A stretch of 64,000 bases of DNA from Bryobacterales bacterium. GTDB taxonomy: Bacteria; Acidobacteriota; Terriglobia; Bryobacterales; UBA6623. A program made the position numbers and the translations under genes. Under the pieces are notes generated by a model, which was not told the DNA's origin, searched no databases, and saw only the letters and a program-made list of their open reading frames with translations. The first letter of the stretch is position 1; each line of letters begins with the position of its first letter. The stretch covers positions 94,586 through 158,585 of the forward strand of contig JAPPMB010000047.1 in the NCBI GenBank assembly GCA_028819255.1, read 5' to 3'. Positions 63,853 through 64,000 of the stretch are shown here, piece by piece.

Positions 63853-64000
63853 ATGGTGGCCCCCGAGCGGAGCTGGCGCTCCCGCAAGGCCGGCATGGGG
63901 GACGAGGGCATCTTCGAGCAACGGATCCCTGTCGCCGAGATCGACTCCGACCCCGTGCATTACCCGGAATCGGACGGTAGATTCTTGCCCGAGAACCCTC
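63853..64000 (+). CDS. Probable Uma2 (DUF820) family protein, N-terminal part cut by window edge
   Basis: An open frame running off the right end. After ATG at 63853 (or 63895) it reads VHYPESDGRFLPENP, which resembles the N-terminal YP-x-SDG-x-x-x-xE segment of Uma2/DUF820 proteins, a PD-(D/E)XK-fold family often multiplied in cyanobacteria, Chloroflexota and Planctomycetota. The catalytic part lies outside the window, so the call is tentative. Confidence 0.45.
   Translation, partial: MVAPERSWRSRKAGMGDEGIFEQRIPVAEIDSDPVHYPESDGRFLPENP

Noticed and set aside
1..64000. CRISPR arrays, tRNA, rRNA or prophage
   Set aside because: No regularly spaced repeats, no cloverleaf-like sequence, no phage structural genes or integrase found by eye.

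Overview
This is a GC-rich 64 kb window from a Gram-negative bacterium. Secreted and lipid-anchored enzymes, an outer-membrane-type DUF5916 protein, c-type cytochrome, PQQ enzyme and periplasmic binding protein all point to a cell with a periplasm. The mix of many formylglycine sulfatases, a Gfo/Idh/MocA oxidoreductase, FG-GAP/VCBS and CBM9/DUF5916 proteins is typical of uncultivated polysaccharide-degrading lineages (Acidobacteriota, Planctomycetota, Poribacteria-like). Acidobacteriota is my best guess, but it is an inference. No rRNA or tRNA gene was seen.

Layout. 1-8.6 kb: truncated PPK2, a methyltransferase, sulfatase 1, DUF5916 protein, 2-keto-pentenoate hydratase-like gene and sulfatase 2. 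9-9.7 kb: an intact MNT/HEPN pair. 9.8-13.9 kb (minus): the Anbu operon (circularly permuted ATP-grasp, alpha-E, Anbu peptidase, transglutaminase). 14.7-16.3 kb: broken AAA/PD-(D/E)XK gene. 16.6-26.9 kb: Gfo/Idh/MocA oxidoreductase and four more sulfatases, three of them consecutive (one heparan N-sulfatase-like, two iduronate-2-sulfatase-like), interrupted by a second MNT/HEPN pair whose MNT gene carries a 330-bp MITE-like element. 27-31.3 kb: decayed AlbA_2/ATPase regulator, a TPR protein, and an AbrB-like antitoxin with a dead Doc toxin.

31.4-41.2 kb: two overlapping CaiB-type CoA-transferases and a single-chain biotin-dependent acyl-CoA carboxylase (minus), with a divergent MFS transporter, dihaem cytochrome c and PQQ dehydrogenase. 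41.9-46 kb: orphan branched-chain-amino-acid-type binding protein, two pseudogenes (winged-helix-like, B12-binding radical SAM) and SufE. 46.2-51 kb: VCBS-repeat protein, malonyl-CoA synthetase and KDG kinase. 51.4-57.1 kb: a tight five-gene operon encoding a large TPR-like protein, a J-like protein lacking HPD, a GrpE-like protein, an Hsp70 with a short lid and a zinc-ribbon protein. I regard this as the best candidate for an undescribed system. 57.4-61.8 kb (minus): uvrB-coaBC-family 4 UDG. 62.2-63.5 kb: RHH antitoxin with a VapC gene split by about 0.7 kb. The window ends inside a probable Uma2-like gene.

How it works together: the sulfatases, oxidoreductase, DUF5916 protein and KDG kinase fit scavenging of sulfated uronate-containing glycans. 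The CoA-transferase/carboxylase/MFS set looks like a carboxylate-assimilation pathway. Decay is striking: three of four toxin-antitoxin-like modules are broken, and several other accessory genes carry nonsense and frameshift lesions, while the housekeeping and catabolic genes are intact.
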